This document shows, piece by piece, positions 52,801 to 60,298 of a stretch of DNA of 64,000 nucleotides; position 1 is the first letter of the stretch, and every line of letters starts with the position of its first letter. A program made the translations under genes and the position numbers. Where the stretch lies: the NCBI GenBank assembly GCA_016793115.1, contig JAEUIN010000357.1:1-64000 (forward strand), read 5' to 3'. A model generated the notes under the pieces. That model saw only the letters and a list, made by a program, of their open reading frames with translations. It was not told the DNA's origin and did no database searches. The stretch is from Planctomycetaceae bacterium (lineage in GTDB: Bacteria; Planctomycetota; Planctomycetia; Pirellulales; PNKZ01).

Positions 52801-53143
52801 TCGCCTTCTACAAGTGTTCACGAATATCATTACCAACTCCATCAAATACTCCGGTACGAACTGTCGTATCGACGTTATCATCGAGCGACGCGAAGGGGAG
52901 GGCGTCGTGCGTGTTCGCGACAACGGTCTGGGAATCTCGCCGGAATTGCTCCCGCATGTTTTCGACTTGTTCGTCCAGTCGAAGCGCACTCTCGATCGTT
53001 CGGAGGGAGGCATGGGGCTGGGATTGCATGTCGTTCGCAAGATCGTGGAAATGCACGGAGGCTCCGTCGAGGCGCTGAGCGAAGGGGAAGGGAAGGGAAG
53101 CGAGTTCATCGTGCGACTCCCCGTCGAGGAGTCGCGTCGATGA
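49853..53143 (+). CDS. Multi-sensor GAF/PAS histidine kinase
   Basis: The 1096-residue soluble protein has no membrane segment. Domains in order are: GAF (about 30-185), PAS (190-310), PAS (320-440), GAF (450-610), PAS (620-735; HPDDRAYALRRWRATVESGE), PAS (745-865), HisKA with H-box GHELRNPLAAIKGG (His near 877), and HATPase (about 985-1090; VRVRDNGLGISPELLPHVF and SEGGMGLGLHVVRKI). The two GAF domains share ALRPLADPLAIQ/TLRPLADPLDIQ starts, so they arose by duplication. It should sense several cytoplasmic ligands and phosphorylate a receiver. Its stop overlaps the start of the receiver gene at 53140. Confidence 0.92.
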   Translation: MREPTRPEFDDEPGGADDRAGGQAFLSAFGEALRPLADPLAIQSKASELLGKFLGVNRATYTELKYGEAIVGPSYLMDAEPLPSRFAYRAFSQALRASMGRGDSVVVGDVVTDARLTAAERGPLAAAGIAAFVGVVLIKDSRGVASFGVDSATARQWTAAEVELVREVAERTWSAVERARAESALHASEDEYRLLFNSLDQGFCTIEAIFDDRQRPIDYRFLTSNEAFVRQTGWTDAVGRSARELAAENESYWFETCGRVAVSGVAERFEHCADSRSRWFEVYAFPIGAPPRRRVGVLFNDVSARKQAGRELRESEERLRLALGAGELASWDWNIQTGDIVWSDSHYLMQGYEVGEVAPSYEAWIARVHPDDRAAAAAAIVGARDSRSAYRHEFRSLRPDGSIRWLSAQGHFFYDDSGDAVRMIGVARDVTEQRAANDALRRSERRQSFLLRLSDTLRPLADPLDIQAAAARTLGEHLGVGRVGYAEDEGDGVAVRVARNYCRGLPGIEGVYRYDDFGGVLNRLSSGRTIVQSDLGSDESLSDAQREAYAALRIGAMVVVPLAKAGKLLAVLFVHAEKPRAWSEEETALIEDTAQRVWSAVEQARAEAAFRISEQRFRSLVVPFAQAVWETNAQGEAVEDSPSWRAYTGQSVEEWFGEGWCAAVHPDDRAYALRRWRATVESGEAVSGEFRIRSVAGGWRWTNVRAAPLFDELGQIRKWVGMNIDVTDRKRAEEELRASETRLRLLIESAKDYAIFTMRPDLIVTSWSPGAEAVFGFAADEILGRSAESLFTPEDREAGVPRHEAETALQNGRAADERWHVRKDGTRFYASGVTTPLRCGDSAGFVKVARDLTERKRAEDELRLADRRKNEFLAMLGHELRNPLAAIKGGVTLLQSEMLPAESKAAVVPIIADQVEHMQRLIGDILDVARIIEGRIDVCPQKTELGGILVEAANMLRMRADKRACSLEIFGASEPILLQADRGRLLQVFTNIITNSIKYSGTNCRIDVIIERREGEGVVRVRDNGLGISPELLPHVFDLFVQSKRTLDRSEGGMGLGLHVVRKIVEMHGGSVEALSEGEGKGSEFIVRLPVEESRR

Positions 53144-53523
53144 AAATCCTCCTCCTCGAAGATCATCCGGCGCTGGCCGAGGTCACATGCTTGGTGCTGC
53201 GCAACGTGCATGGCCATACCGTGGAGCATGCGGCGACCGGCGCCGCGGCGTTGCAACTTGCCGAGGAATTCAAGCCGGAACTGACGATCGTCGACCTAAA
53301 CTTACCCGACATGGACGGCTACGAAGTCGCCGCGCGGCTCCGGGCGCGGCCCGAGTTCGATGCGATGATCCTCGTCACGCTGACCGGCCTCGACGAATCG
53401 GTCGACTCGGCGCGAGGCGGTCGGAGCGGGGTCGACGCGCAGTTTTGCAAGCCGATGGATTTCAGCATTCTGCCGAGTCTGACGCGGGCGACGGGCGGCT
53501 CATCGATCGCGGAAGGGCGTTAA
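53140..53523 (+). CDS. Single-domain response regulator coupled to the GAF/PAS kinase
   Basis: The 127-residue protein is a lone receiver domain: LLLEDHPALAEV at the start, phospho-acceptor Asp in LTIVDLNLPDMDG (about residue 51), Thr in LVTLTGLDE and Lys in QFCKPMD. It has no output domain and so probably passes phosphate on or acts by protein contact. Its ATG shares bases with the kinase stop (ATGA), so it is translationally coupled and is the likely cognate partner. Confidence 0.9.
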   Translation: MKILLLEDHPALAEVTCLVLRNVHGHTVEHAATGAAALQLAEEFKPELTIVDLNLPDMDGYEVAARLRARPEFDAMILVTLTGLDESVDSARGGRSGVDAQFCKPMDFSILPSLTRATGGSSIAEGR

Positions 53524-53554
53524 GCGAACGTTTTCGGCGAACGATCGGCCGGAC

Positions 53555-54169
53555 TTACGTTGACGTCGCCGCTTTCCCGGGCGCTCGCAGTTTGGCTAAT
53601 TCGATTTCGAGAAGCGGGGCCTCGAAGGGAGCGAAGTAGGGGAGCGTTCGGAGCGCGTCGGGCGTGGGATAGACGATCTCGCTTGCGTGCCGCGGCGCGA
53701 CGGCGATTGTGATCAGTCCGGCATCTTGCAACGTCCGCAAGGGGGCGGCGAGCCGGCCCGGCGTTTTTTGCAGGCATTGAGCGATCTCGGCGATCGTGAG
53801 TCGGTAGGGCTTCGCCTCCGGTTCCAAGTGAATCACGGCCACGTCGAGGACGTAGTCCAAGATGTCGCGGGCCGCTCGCGAGAGATGCGGAGAAGCCGGC
53901 GCCGCGGAACGGCCTCCGCACGCGTCGCAAATCACAGGTTCCGCGGAGAACTGGTCGCGGCACCACTGGAGCGCATCACCGGGCTCGGCGGAGCAGATCA
54001 GCCGGCGATCGCGACCTCGTCGAGCCTGCTTCTTTAAGCGATCGCAACTCGCTCCATGAACGACGAGCAGCGGTTTGCCGCGGCGGCCGAGGTATTCGAC
54101 GACGACGGCCCCGCGATGGACCTTGAGCCACCTTCGTTCCGCCGCGGCCTCGTCGATAAAGATGATCAT
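53555..54169 (-). CDS. Hypothetical protein with C-terminal winged helix-turn-helix
   Basis: The 204-residue protein begins MIIFIDEAAAERRWLKVHRG; I do not recognise the N-terminal 80 residues, which include VVVHGASCDR and a CDACGG motif near residue 80. Residues about 95-175 look like a winged helix (ILDYVLDVAVIHLEPEAKPYRLT, IAEIAQCLQKTPGRLAAPLR, TLQDAGLITIAVAPR), suggesting DNA binding. It is convergent with the receiver gene at 53140 and divergent from the globin-coupled kinase. A regulator of this signalling island is an inference. Confidence 0.65.
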   Translation of the reverse strand: MIIFIDEAAAERRWLKVHRGAVVVEYLGRRGKPLLVVHGASCDRLKKQARRGRDRRLICSAEPGDALQWCRDQFSAEPVICDACGGRSAAPASPHLSRAARDILDYVLDVAVIHLEPEAKPYRLTIAEIAQCLQKTPGRLAAPLRTLQDAGLITIAVAPRHASEIVYPTPDALRTLPYFAPFEAPLLEIELAKLRAPGKAATST

Positions 54170-54562
54170 GGTTCGCCGATTCGGCGGCGTGCCGAGACTT
54201 GTTGCAAGGCGGATTCACCGGACTGCAATACGCACACGACATGCCGAAAGCCTCTGCGCATGCACAGTCGACGCCGCGTGTTTCGGCCGCTGCGCGCGGC
54301 GCGACGAAACGGCACATATGCGCGCGTGGGTGAGCCCGATCCGCCGCGACCGCCGATTGGGCTCGGCATCGGCCGGGGAGGACGGGTTAATGATTGCCGC
54401 CGGCCGATATTGTTGCTAACGTCGGGCGGCGGTCATTCCGATCGGCGATCCGGCGAAAAATCGCGAGCCGAAAATTTCGGCCGACGACCACGGCGGAACA
54501 CCTGACGGCGACGTCCGGGCCAGGGATGTTTGAGACCGTCACGATCGCCAGGAACACGATGT
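54170..54562. other. Divergent intergenic region
   Basis: About 390 bases between the winged-helix gene and the globin-coupled kinase. No gene was seen. A sigma-54-like sequence near 54400 has the wrong spacing by one base and was not accepted. Confidence 0.5.
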
Positions 54563-55744
54563 ATGGGAACTTCCGAGGTATTCCGACGTTTTCAGGATTT
54601 GCAGCGCTACGTGGGCTGGACGTCCGCCGACGCCGATCGCGTCGTGCAATTGCTGCCGTTGGTGGAAGCGACGTTCGTCACTCTGATCGAAGATTTTTAC
54701 GAGGAAATCGATCGCCATCCCGATGCTCGCAAAGTCGTCACGGGGGGTGCGGAACAGGTTGAGAGGCTCAAAGGCACTCTGATCGTTTGGTTGAAGGAAC
54801 TCTTCGCCGGTCGATACGACCAAGAGTATGTGCGCCGTCGGTCCGCCGTCGGTCGCCGGCATGTCGAAATCGGGCTTGAACAAATCTATACCAACGTGGC
54901 GTTGTCGCGGCTCCGCAAAGGTTTGCTGCGTACCGTCGCGGAGAATTGGCGTGGAACGGCCGTCGCCTTGGCGGCGTCGATTGAAAGTCTCAACGCGCTG
55001 CTCGATCTGGATTTGGCGATCATCGAGGATGCCTACCAGATGGAATACGAGCGCCGACGGCGGCAAAGCGATCGGTTGGCGACGATCGGACAGGTTGCCG
55101 GCGGAATCGCGCATGAGCTGCGCAACCCGCTCAACGTCATTAAAACCTCGGTCTACTACTTGTTGAACGCCAAGCAAGCGACGGCGGAGAAGCGAGCGGA
55201 GCATTTGGCCAGAATCGAGCGGCAGGTGTCCGTCGCCGACGGCGTCATCACCGCGCTCAACGATTTTGCCAGATTGCCCGTTCCCGCGCTGACTCGGATG
55301 GCGATCAAAGCATGCTTGCTCGAGGTGTTGGAAACGAACGCCTTGCCTGCGAACATCGTCGTTTCCATCGACGTGCCGGAGTCGATTCCGGAATTGCTGG
55401 GCGATCCGGGCCAGCTGAAAATCGTGTTTGGAAATCTTGTCCGCAACGCTCGCGATGCGATGCCCGACGGCGGTAAGCTGGAGTTGTCGGCGAGCCGAAA
55501 CGATCAAGAGGTCGAGATAAAAGTCTGCGACACCGGAGTGGGAATCAAACCGGAGGATCTTGATCGAGTGATGGAACCGTTGTACTCGACGAAGGCGCGG
55601 GGAATCGGTCTGGGGTTGGCCATCACGCGCGCCATCGTCGACAAACATCAGGGACGATTGCGCGTGTCGAGTCAGCCGTCGGTCGGGACGCAGTTCGTCG
55701 TCACGCTGCCCGCCGCCGTCGGCCAAGCGAATTGCGAGGAATGA
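54563..55744 (+). CDS. Globin-coupled histidine kinase
   Basis: The 393-residue protein has an N-terminal protoglobin/globin-sensor domain (about 1-160): FRRFQDLQRYVGWTSADADR, then the F-helix segment VGRRHVEIGLEQIY, whose His (about residue 100) is the expected proximal haem ligand. A kinase follows: HisKA with GGIAHELRNPLNVIKTS (His near 184) and HATPase with NLVRNARDAMPDGGKLEL, DTGVGIKPEDL and GIGLGLAITRAIVDKH. It should bind haem and sense O2, NO or CO. AGGA lies nine bases before ATG 54563. The next gene, a double receiver, overlaps its stop. Confidence 0.9.
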   Translation: MGTSEVFRRFQDLQRYVGWTSADADRVVQLLPLVEATFVTLIEDFYEEIDRHPDARKVVTGGAEQVERLKGTLIVWLKELFAGRYDQEYVRRRSAVGRRHVEIGLEQIYTNVALSRLRKGLLRTVAENWRGTAVALAASIESLNALLDLDLAIIEDAYQMEYERRRRQSDRLATIGQVAGGIAHELRNPLNVIKTSVYYLLNAKQATAEKRAEHLARIERQVSVADGVITALNDFARLPVPALTRMAIKACLLEVLETNALPANIVVSIDVPESIPELLGDPGQLKIVFGNLVRNARDAMPDGGKLELSASRNDQEVEIKVCDTGVGIKPEDLDRVMEPLYSTKARGIGLGLAITRAIVDKHQGRLRVSSQPSVGTQFVVTLPAAVGQANCEE

Positions 55745-56499
55745 ATATGACCGACGCCCAACCGCATATTCTGATCGTCGACGATGAGGTCGATGCGTGC
55801 CGAAATCTTTCGGATATCCTTTCCGATATGGGATATCGCGTGGACATCGCCCACGACGGTCCGAGCGCTCTGCAACTGGTGCAAGGATGCGTTTACGACG
55901 TCGCGTTGCTCGACCTGAAGATGCCCGGGATGGACGGCGTCGAACTGTATAAGCGAATCCGCGCGATGAGCTCCGGAACGGTCGCCATCGTCGTGACGGC
56001 GTTCGCGGGAAGCAAGATCGCTCAGGCGGCGCTCGACGCGGGCGCGGCCGAAATCATCGCCAAGCCCGTCGATCTGCCGCGTCTGCTGGCCCGCGTCGAG
56101 GAGACGTTGGACCAACCGCTGATTATGGTGGTCGACGACGATTCCGAGTTGTGCGACTCGCTCTGGGATCTGCTGCGGGAAAACCGGTTTCGCGTCGCGA
56201 TCGCGCACGACGTCGGCGACGCGGAGGCGAAACTTCGGCAACACGTCTATCAGGTGGTGCTGATCGACATGAAGTTGCCCGCCGGAACCGGCGCCGACGT
56301 GTTTCAGCTGTTGCGTCGGACTCACTCCGAGGCCAGGGCCGTTTTGATCACCGGCTTCCGGAGCGAAACGGAAAACCAGATCGCCGAGGTCATGGCCGAA
56401 GGAGCCGACGCCGTGGCCTACAAGCCGTTTGACATCGATCTTCTTCTCGCCACGGTGTCGCGCCTCGCGCAAAAGGCGAACTCGAAGCCACGAGCCTAA
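55741..56499 (+). CDS. Double receiver response regulator coupled to the globin kinase
   Basis: The 252-residue protein consists of two receiver domains, about residues 8-122 and 126-245. Phospho-acceptors are Asp in VALLDLKMPGMDG (about 58) and Asp in VVLIDMKLPAGTG (about 176); both have the Lys near the end (IIAKPVD; AYKPFD). No DNA-binding domain is present, so the output is by protein contact or phosphotransfer. ATGA overlap with the globin-coupled kinase shows translational coupling. The NtrC-type protein at 60299 could be a downstream partner. Confidence 0.9.
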   Translation: MNMTDAQPHILIVDDEVDACRNLSDILSDMGYRVDIAHDGPSALQLVQGCVYDVALLDLKMPGMDGVELYKRIRAMSSGTVAIVVTAFAGSKIAQAALDAGAAEIIAKPVDLPRLLARVEETLDQPLIMVVDDDSELCDSLWDLLRENRFRVAIAHDVGDAEAKLRQHVYQVVLIDMKLPAGTGADVFQLLRRTHSEARAVLITGFRSETENQIAEVMAEGADAVAYKPFDIDLLLATVSRLAQKANSKPRA

Positions 56500-56508
56500 C
56501 GCCGGGGG

Positions 56509-57411
56509 TTAGAGGCTGCGAGCGATCAACACGGAGCAGGGGGCGTGCAGTAATATCTTGTCGCTCGTGCTGCCGATCAGCGCTCGTTGCAGCGCTCCCT
56601 TTCCGCCGCTGCCGATCACGACCAAATCGACGTCCCGGGCGTCGACGACTTTGAGAATTTGCTCGGCCGCATGCCCTTCGGCGATGAGAGTTTCGGCCTC
56701 GGAGAACGGCTTTTTGGCCATCTGAAGCAGTTCGTGCAACCGTGTCTGCGCGTTGAGTTTGTCGCGCTCCGTCTCATGGCGCCACTGTTCGATCATCGCG
56801 TCGGTGGCGGCGCTGGGGCGGGTATGAATCCAGGCGGGCAATTCGCTCGGCGGCGCGTCGACGACCGTGAGCGCGATGATTTGCGTTCCGGGGGGATAGG
56901 TGAGCCGTTGGGCGGCGGTCAGCGCCGCCCCGCTGCTGGGCGAGCCGTCGAAGGCGACGAGCACGCGGAACGTCCGATCGGTTCGATGGTCGGCATGAGG
57001 ACGCGCGACGAGCACGGGCCGGTCCGCCTGCTGAGCCACGCCGCGTGAGACTCCGCCGAGAATCACTTGATCGAGGGCCGAGAGTCCCCGTGCCCCGACG
57101 ACGATCAGGTCCGCGCCCCAATCGTGCGCCGCTTTGAGAATTCCTTCGCGCGGCGCATGCTTCGTGGTGATCGTCGTCGCCTGAGCGGCTTGCGGATCGG
57201 GCAGATAACGGACGGCGTCGTCGAGAACTCGACCGACGATCGAGGAGATCGCCTCGTCTTGAAATTGGTTCGCGACCGTCGTTTGTCGAACGACCACTTC
57301 GGGCGGGGCAAAATAGATCGCCGCGACGTCGGTCGGCGCGAGGAATTGCCCGACTTGCCGGATGGCGGCGTGGGCCGAGGGGGAACCGTCGACGGCGAAA
57401 AGAACTTTCAT
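56509..57411 (-). CDS. Universal stress protein, tandem UspA domains
   Basis: The 300-residue protein has two Usp domains, about 1-140 and 150-298. Domain 1 starts MKVLFAVDGSPSAHAAIRQ and contains the ATP-binding pattern GARGLSALDQVILGGVS. Domain 2 starts RVLVAFDGSPSSGAALTAA and ends GSGGKGALQRALIGSTS then PCSVLIARSL. Both keep the G-2x-G-9x-G(S/T) signature, so ATP binding is likely. Tandem Usp proteins respond to hypoxia and energy stress in other bacteria. It lies 56 bases downstream of the baeRF-like gene in the same direction. Confidence 0.92.
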   Translation of the reverse strand: MKVLFAVDGSPSAHAAIRQVGQFLAPTDVAAIYFAPPEVVVRQTTVANQFQDEAISSIVGRVLDDAVRYLPDPQAAQATTITTKHAPREGILKAAHDWGADLIVVGARGLSALDQVILGGVSRGVAQQADRPVLVARPHADHRTDRTFRVLVAFDGSPSSGAALTAAQRLTYPPGTQIIALTVVDAPPSELPAWIHTRPSAATDAMIEQWRHETERDKLNAQTRLHELLQMAKKPFSEAETLIAEGHAAEQILKVVDARDVDLVVIGSGGKGALQRALIGSTSDKILLHAPCSVLIARSL

Positions 57412-57467
57412 CGGTGCGACTCTCGATAAGCGATCTAACGGAGCGGTCCGCACGCGCGGACCGCCCA

Positions 57468-58634
57468 CTATCGTACTAAGACCTCGGCCGGAGCATAACG
57501 CAACAACGCCGCGATCGTCGCTTGTTGCGGCACGTCGTCCGGCGCGACGACGTGAACTCGGCCGCCGTGCGTCCAGGTGTGATGCGCGGCCAGATCGTAA
57601 AGATCGCAAGCGAGCGGATCTTCGGCTTGAGTGTAGGCGATCGTGCCCGAAGCTTCGTCGTATCGACCCCACAGTTCTTCCCCGGCGGCGACGAATAGCG
57701 TGTCGACGACGCCGTTGCGCGCGTCGTGTATGATCGCGGGCAGCTTGGAGCAGGTTTTGTGCCCCCCGACCGAGTCGTCGAAGCGGGCCAAATCTCGTTC
57801 CGGTTGCTTGCGACGAACGGCGGCGAGCACCTCCACGGCTCGTAGCCGTAGTTCTTCCGTGCTCATCCTCTCCGGGTTGCCGCATATTCGAATCGGCAGC
57901 AAGTTGGCGTATGAGTTGACCTGCCGGTAGATGGGGAAGAGATACTCGACCCCGGCGAAGAGCAGCGGCTTATCGCCGCCGTTGAAGCTGGGGCGAATCG
58001 CTTCGTCGATGGCCCGGAAGTAGCGGTGGAGATCGATCTTGCGGTGATCGACTTGCGCGCCTTGACCGTGAAACGTGGCGCCGTGCGCGGTATTCATGAT
58101 CTGAATGAGCGGCGTGGCCGGATTGAGGCTCATCGTGTCGGCCAGACCGCGCGGGAGTCCGTCGACGGCGATCGGTCGCAGATCGTCGTCGTCGCCGTGA
58201 TAGAGCGTGACTTCGTTGGCACTGACCGCGAGGAGATAGTAGGCGGGGGCCTCCGTCAACTCTGCGAAGATCGGCAGCATGCGGAAATGATCGCCGAACC
58301 ACACGCTGTATGCGGGCGGTCGATTCATCCGAAACGCGCTCAATTCGCCCGATGATAGGAAGAACGCCAATCCCGGCGGATGACTTCTCCACAATTCTTC
58401 CTCGGCCAACGCCCTGCGCAGCGGCGACAAATAGGCGCGTGCTTCCGACGCGGAGTGCCCGCGGTCGATGAATCGTTCCTCGACGTCCGCAATCGCGTTT
58501 TTCAGGTGAATTGGAGCGGGCGATCGCTCGGCGGCGTTGCTCGACGTCGCGATGTAGATCGACGTGTACGGTCCGACCGCCGTCGGACGCCGCAGGATTT
58601 GAAGGTTATGAGCCGTGAACGCCTGAAGATTCAT
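57468..58634 (-). CDS. baeRF-type (bacterial archaeo-eukaryotic release factor family) protein
   Basis: The 388-residue protein resembles the baeRF group: an N-terminal half with YTSIYIATSS and LSPLRRALAEEELWRSHPPG-LAFFLS, a middle with LLAVSANEVTLYHGD, and a C-terminal RNase-like/Pelota-like end (DTLFVAAGEELWGRYDEASG, LYDLAAHHTWTHGGRVHVV). The family is related to eRF1/Pelota and is predicted to act on stalled ribosomes under stress. ATG 58634 follows a gagaag-type site. It precedes the universal stress protein gene and is probably co-transcribed with it. Confidence 0.78.
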   Translation of the reverse strand: MNLQAFTAHNLQILRRPTAVGPYTSIYIATSSNAAERSPAPIHLKNAIADVEERFIDRGHSASEARAYLSPLRRALAEEELWRSHPPGLAFFLSSGELSAFRMNRPPAYSVWFGDHFRMLPIFAELTEAPAYYLLAVSANEVTLYHGDDDDLRPIAVDGLPRGLADTMSLNPATPLIQIMNTAHGATFHGQGAQVDHRKIDLHRYFRAIDEAIRPSFNGGDKPLLFAGVEYLFPIYRQVNSYANLLPIRICGNPERMSTEELRLRAVEVLAAVRRKQPERDLARFDDSVGGHKTCSKLPAIIHDARNGVVDTLFVAAGEELWGRYDEASGTIAYTQAEDPLACDLYDLAAHHTWTHGGRVHVVAPDDVPQQATIAALLRYAPAEVLVR

Positions 58635-59160
58635 GACTTCTCCTCAATAGGAACTCAGGGAAGTCGACTTTGCGCCATTGAAGCGCTGCGGACTTCGCGC
58701 GACCGGAACGATCAAAAACCGCGGACGCCGAGGGCCCACCTTGGCGATTTTGCGCCGGCAGCCTCGCAGCGAGCCGCTCCAGTTTGATTTCGCGAATGCG
58801 AACCCGATGCCGGCTCCGGCGAGAATCGCCGCTGCCGTGAATTCACGGCTTTTTGTGCGACTTTTGAGGACGAAGGGGCCCGCGTGAGGTGTGCGGGTTC
58901 GCGCAAAGTTGTTCACCGAGTGTGCTTTTGCAGTTAACGCATTCGCGCCGGTCGTCGTCGAGTTGCTTTTCAACGTTGACGAGCGGGAGTGTGAAACAGC
59001 TAGTTAAGTTCTCGGTGTCATCTCAGTTTCCTGAAATGCAAGGATCGCCGGCGGAGCCGAACATTGTCTGAGTGTGTCACGGACGGTACTCTAGATGGGA
59101 CAGAGTCGCACGCTCTTTTCGATGCCGTTTCGCCTTCGATCGCACGCTGGAACCAACCGG
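58635..59160. other. Divergent intergenic region in the stress island
   Basis: About 525 bases between the divergent baeRF-like gene and the receiver-kinase gene. It must contain promoters for both. A weak minus-strand -24/-12-like sequence at about 58797-58812 was considered but has three mismatches. No gene was seen. Confidence 0.5.
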
Positions 59161-60282
59161 ATGAACCGCCGCCTTCTTGTGATTGAAGACGACCGGGATA
59201 CGCTGGCGAATCTCTGCGACATCCTGGAATTGGATGGTTACGCGGTCACCGGCGTCGATTCGCTCGCCAAAGCCGCTCGGCTGAATTGGGCGGATTACTC
59301 CGTGATCTTGCTCGATCGCAAGTTGCCCGACGGCACGGCGGACGAAATCTTGCCGCAGATTCGCCGTCGAGCGCCGCGGGCCGCCGTCATCGTCATCACC
59401 GGCTATGCGGACTTGCAAAGCACGATCTCCGCGATTCGCGCCGGCGCAGCCGATTACTTGCTGAAGCCGATTCAGCCGGAGCTATTGCAGGCCACGGTCG
59501 AACGGTCGATTCGCATTCAGCGAATGGAAACGCAACTCGTTCAATCCGAACGATTAGCGGCAATCGGCCAAATGATGGCCGTGCTCACGCACGAAAGCCG
59601 CAACATTCTGAATCGTGGGAATGCTGCGCTGGAAATGTTGGAGATGGATTTGGAAGGAACTCCCGCCGCGCTCGAATATATCGCCAGAATTAAGAAGTCG
59701 CACAACGACCTGACCCGCCTGCATGAAGAGGTGCGAAACTACGCGGCCCCGATCGAATTGGAATGTGCGGATTGGGATCTAGCATCGCTCTGGCGGCAAA
59801 CTTGGGCGAATCTCCTGAAGTCGTCCTGTCAGGGGAACGGGGCGGAACTCCGCGAAGCCGTCGACGGTGTCGACCTGAAGTGCGAAGTCGACGGCTTTCG
59901 TCTCGATCAGGTGTTTCACAATCTGTTTGAGAATTCGCTGGCCGCTTGCCGTGGGCCCGCGAGGATCGAAGTCGCGTGTTGCGACGATGAACTGGGCGGT
60001 AAGCCCGCCTTGCGCATCGTCGTTCGGGATAACGGCCCGGGCCTGAAGGCGGAAGATGCCCAGCGTATTTTCATGCCGTTTTATACGACGAAGCCGAAAG
60101 GTACGGGGCTGGGTTTGGCCATCGTCTCAAGAATCCTCGAAGCTCACGGCGGCGCTATTTTTGCGCAAAGCTCGCCGGGCGGCGGCGCGGAATTTGTTTT
60201 GACGCTGCCGCGCAGTCAGAAGTCCGTCGGCGACGAGCAAACTCTCCGTTCCCACGGCGCGGCCGCCGTCGGCTGCCGCTAG
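59161..60282 (+). CDS. Receiver-histidine kinase hybrid
   Basis: The 373-residue protein starts with a receiver domain (1-120; LLVIEDDRDTLANL, phospho-acceptor Asp near 51 in VILLDRKLPDG, Lys in LLKPIQPE). It continues with a kinase: dimerisation helix with the H-box MAVLTHESRNILNRG (His near 144), and HATPase with HNLFENSLAACRGPARIEV, DNGPGLKAEDAQ and GTGLGLAIVSRI. The phosphorylated receiver probably controls the kinase. ATG 59161 was chosen over an upstream start because the receiver begins immediately. It lies 16 bases before the NtrC-type gene, so the two form a two-component pair. Confidence 0.9.
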   Translation: MNRRLLVIEDDRDTLANLCDILELDGYAVTGVDSLAKAARLNWADYSVILLDRKLPDGTADEILPQIRRRAPRAAVIVITGYADLQSTISAIRAGAADYLLKPIQPELLQATVERSIRIQRMETQLVQSERLAAIGQMMAVLTHESRNILNRGNAALEMLEMDLEGTPAALEYIARIKKSHNDLTRLHEEVRNYAAPIELECADWDLASLWRQTWANLLKSSCQGNGAELREAVDGVDLKCEVDGFRLDQVFHNLFENSLAACRGPARIEVACCDDELGGKPALRIVVRDNGPGLKAEDAQRIFMPFYTTKPKGTGLGLAIVSRILEAHGGAIFAQSSPGGGAEFVLTLPRSQKSVGDEQTLRSHGAAAVGCR

Positions 60283-60298
60283 TCGAAAGAGATCCTTT

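Noticed and set aside
54397..54416. Sigma-54-like sequence (ggccgatattgttgct) upstream of the globin-coupled kinase
   Set aside because: The GG and GC elements are 11 bases apart instead of 10, and the CAC part is missing.
58797..58812. Minus-strand -24/-12-like sequence upstream of the baeRF-type gene
   Set aside because: The GG-10-GC spacing is right but three of the other conserved positions mismatch, and it lies about 160 bases from the start codon. It is kept only as a weak possibility.
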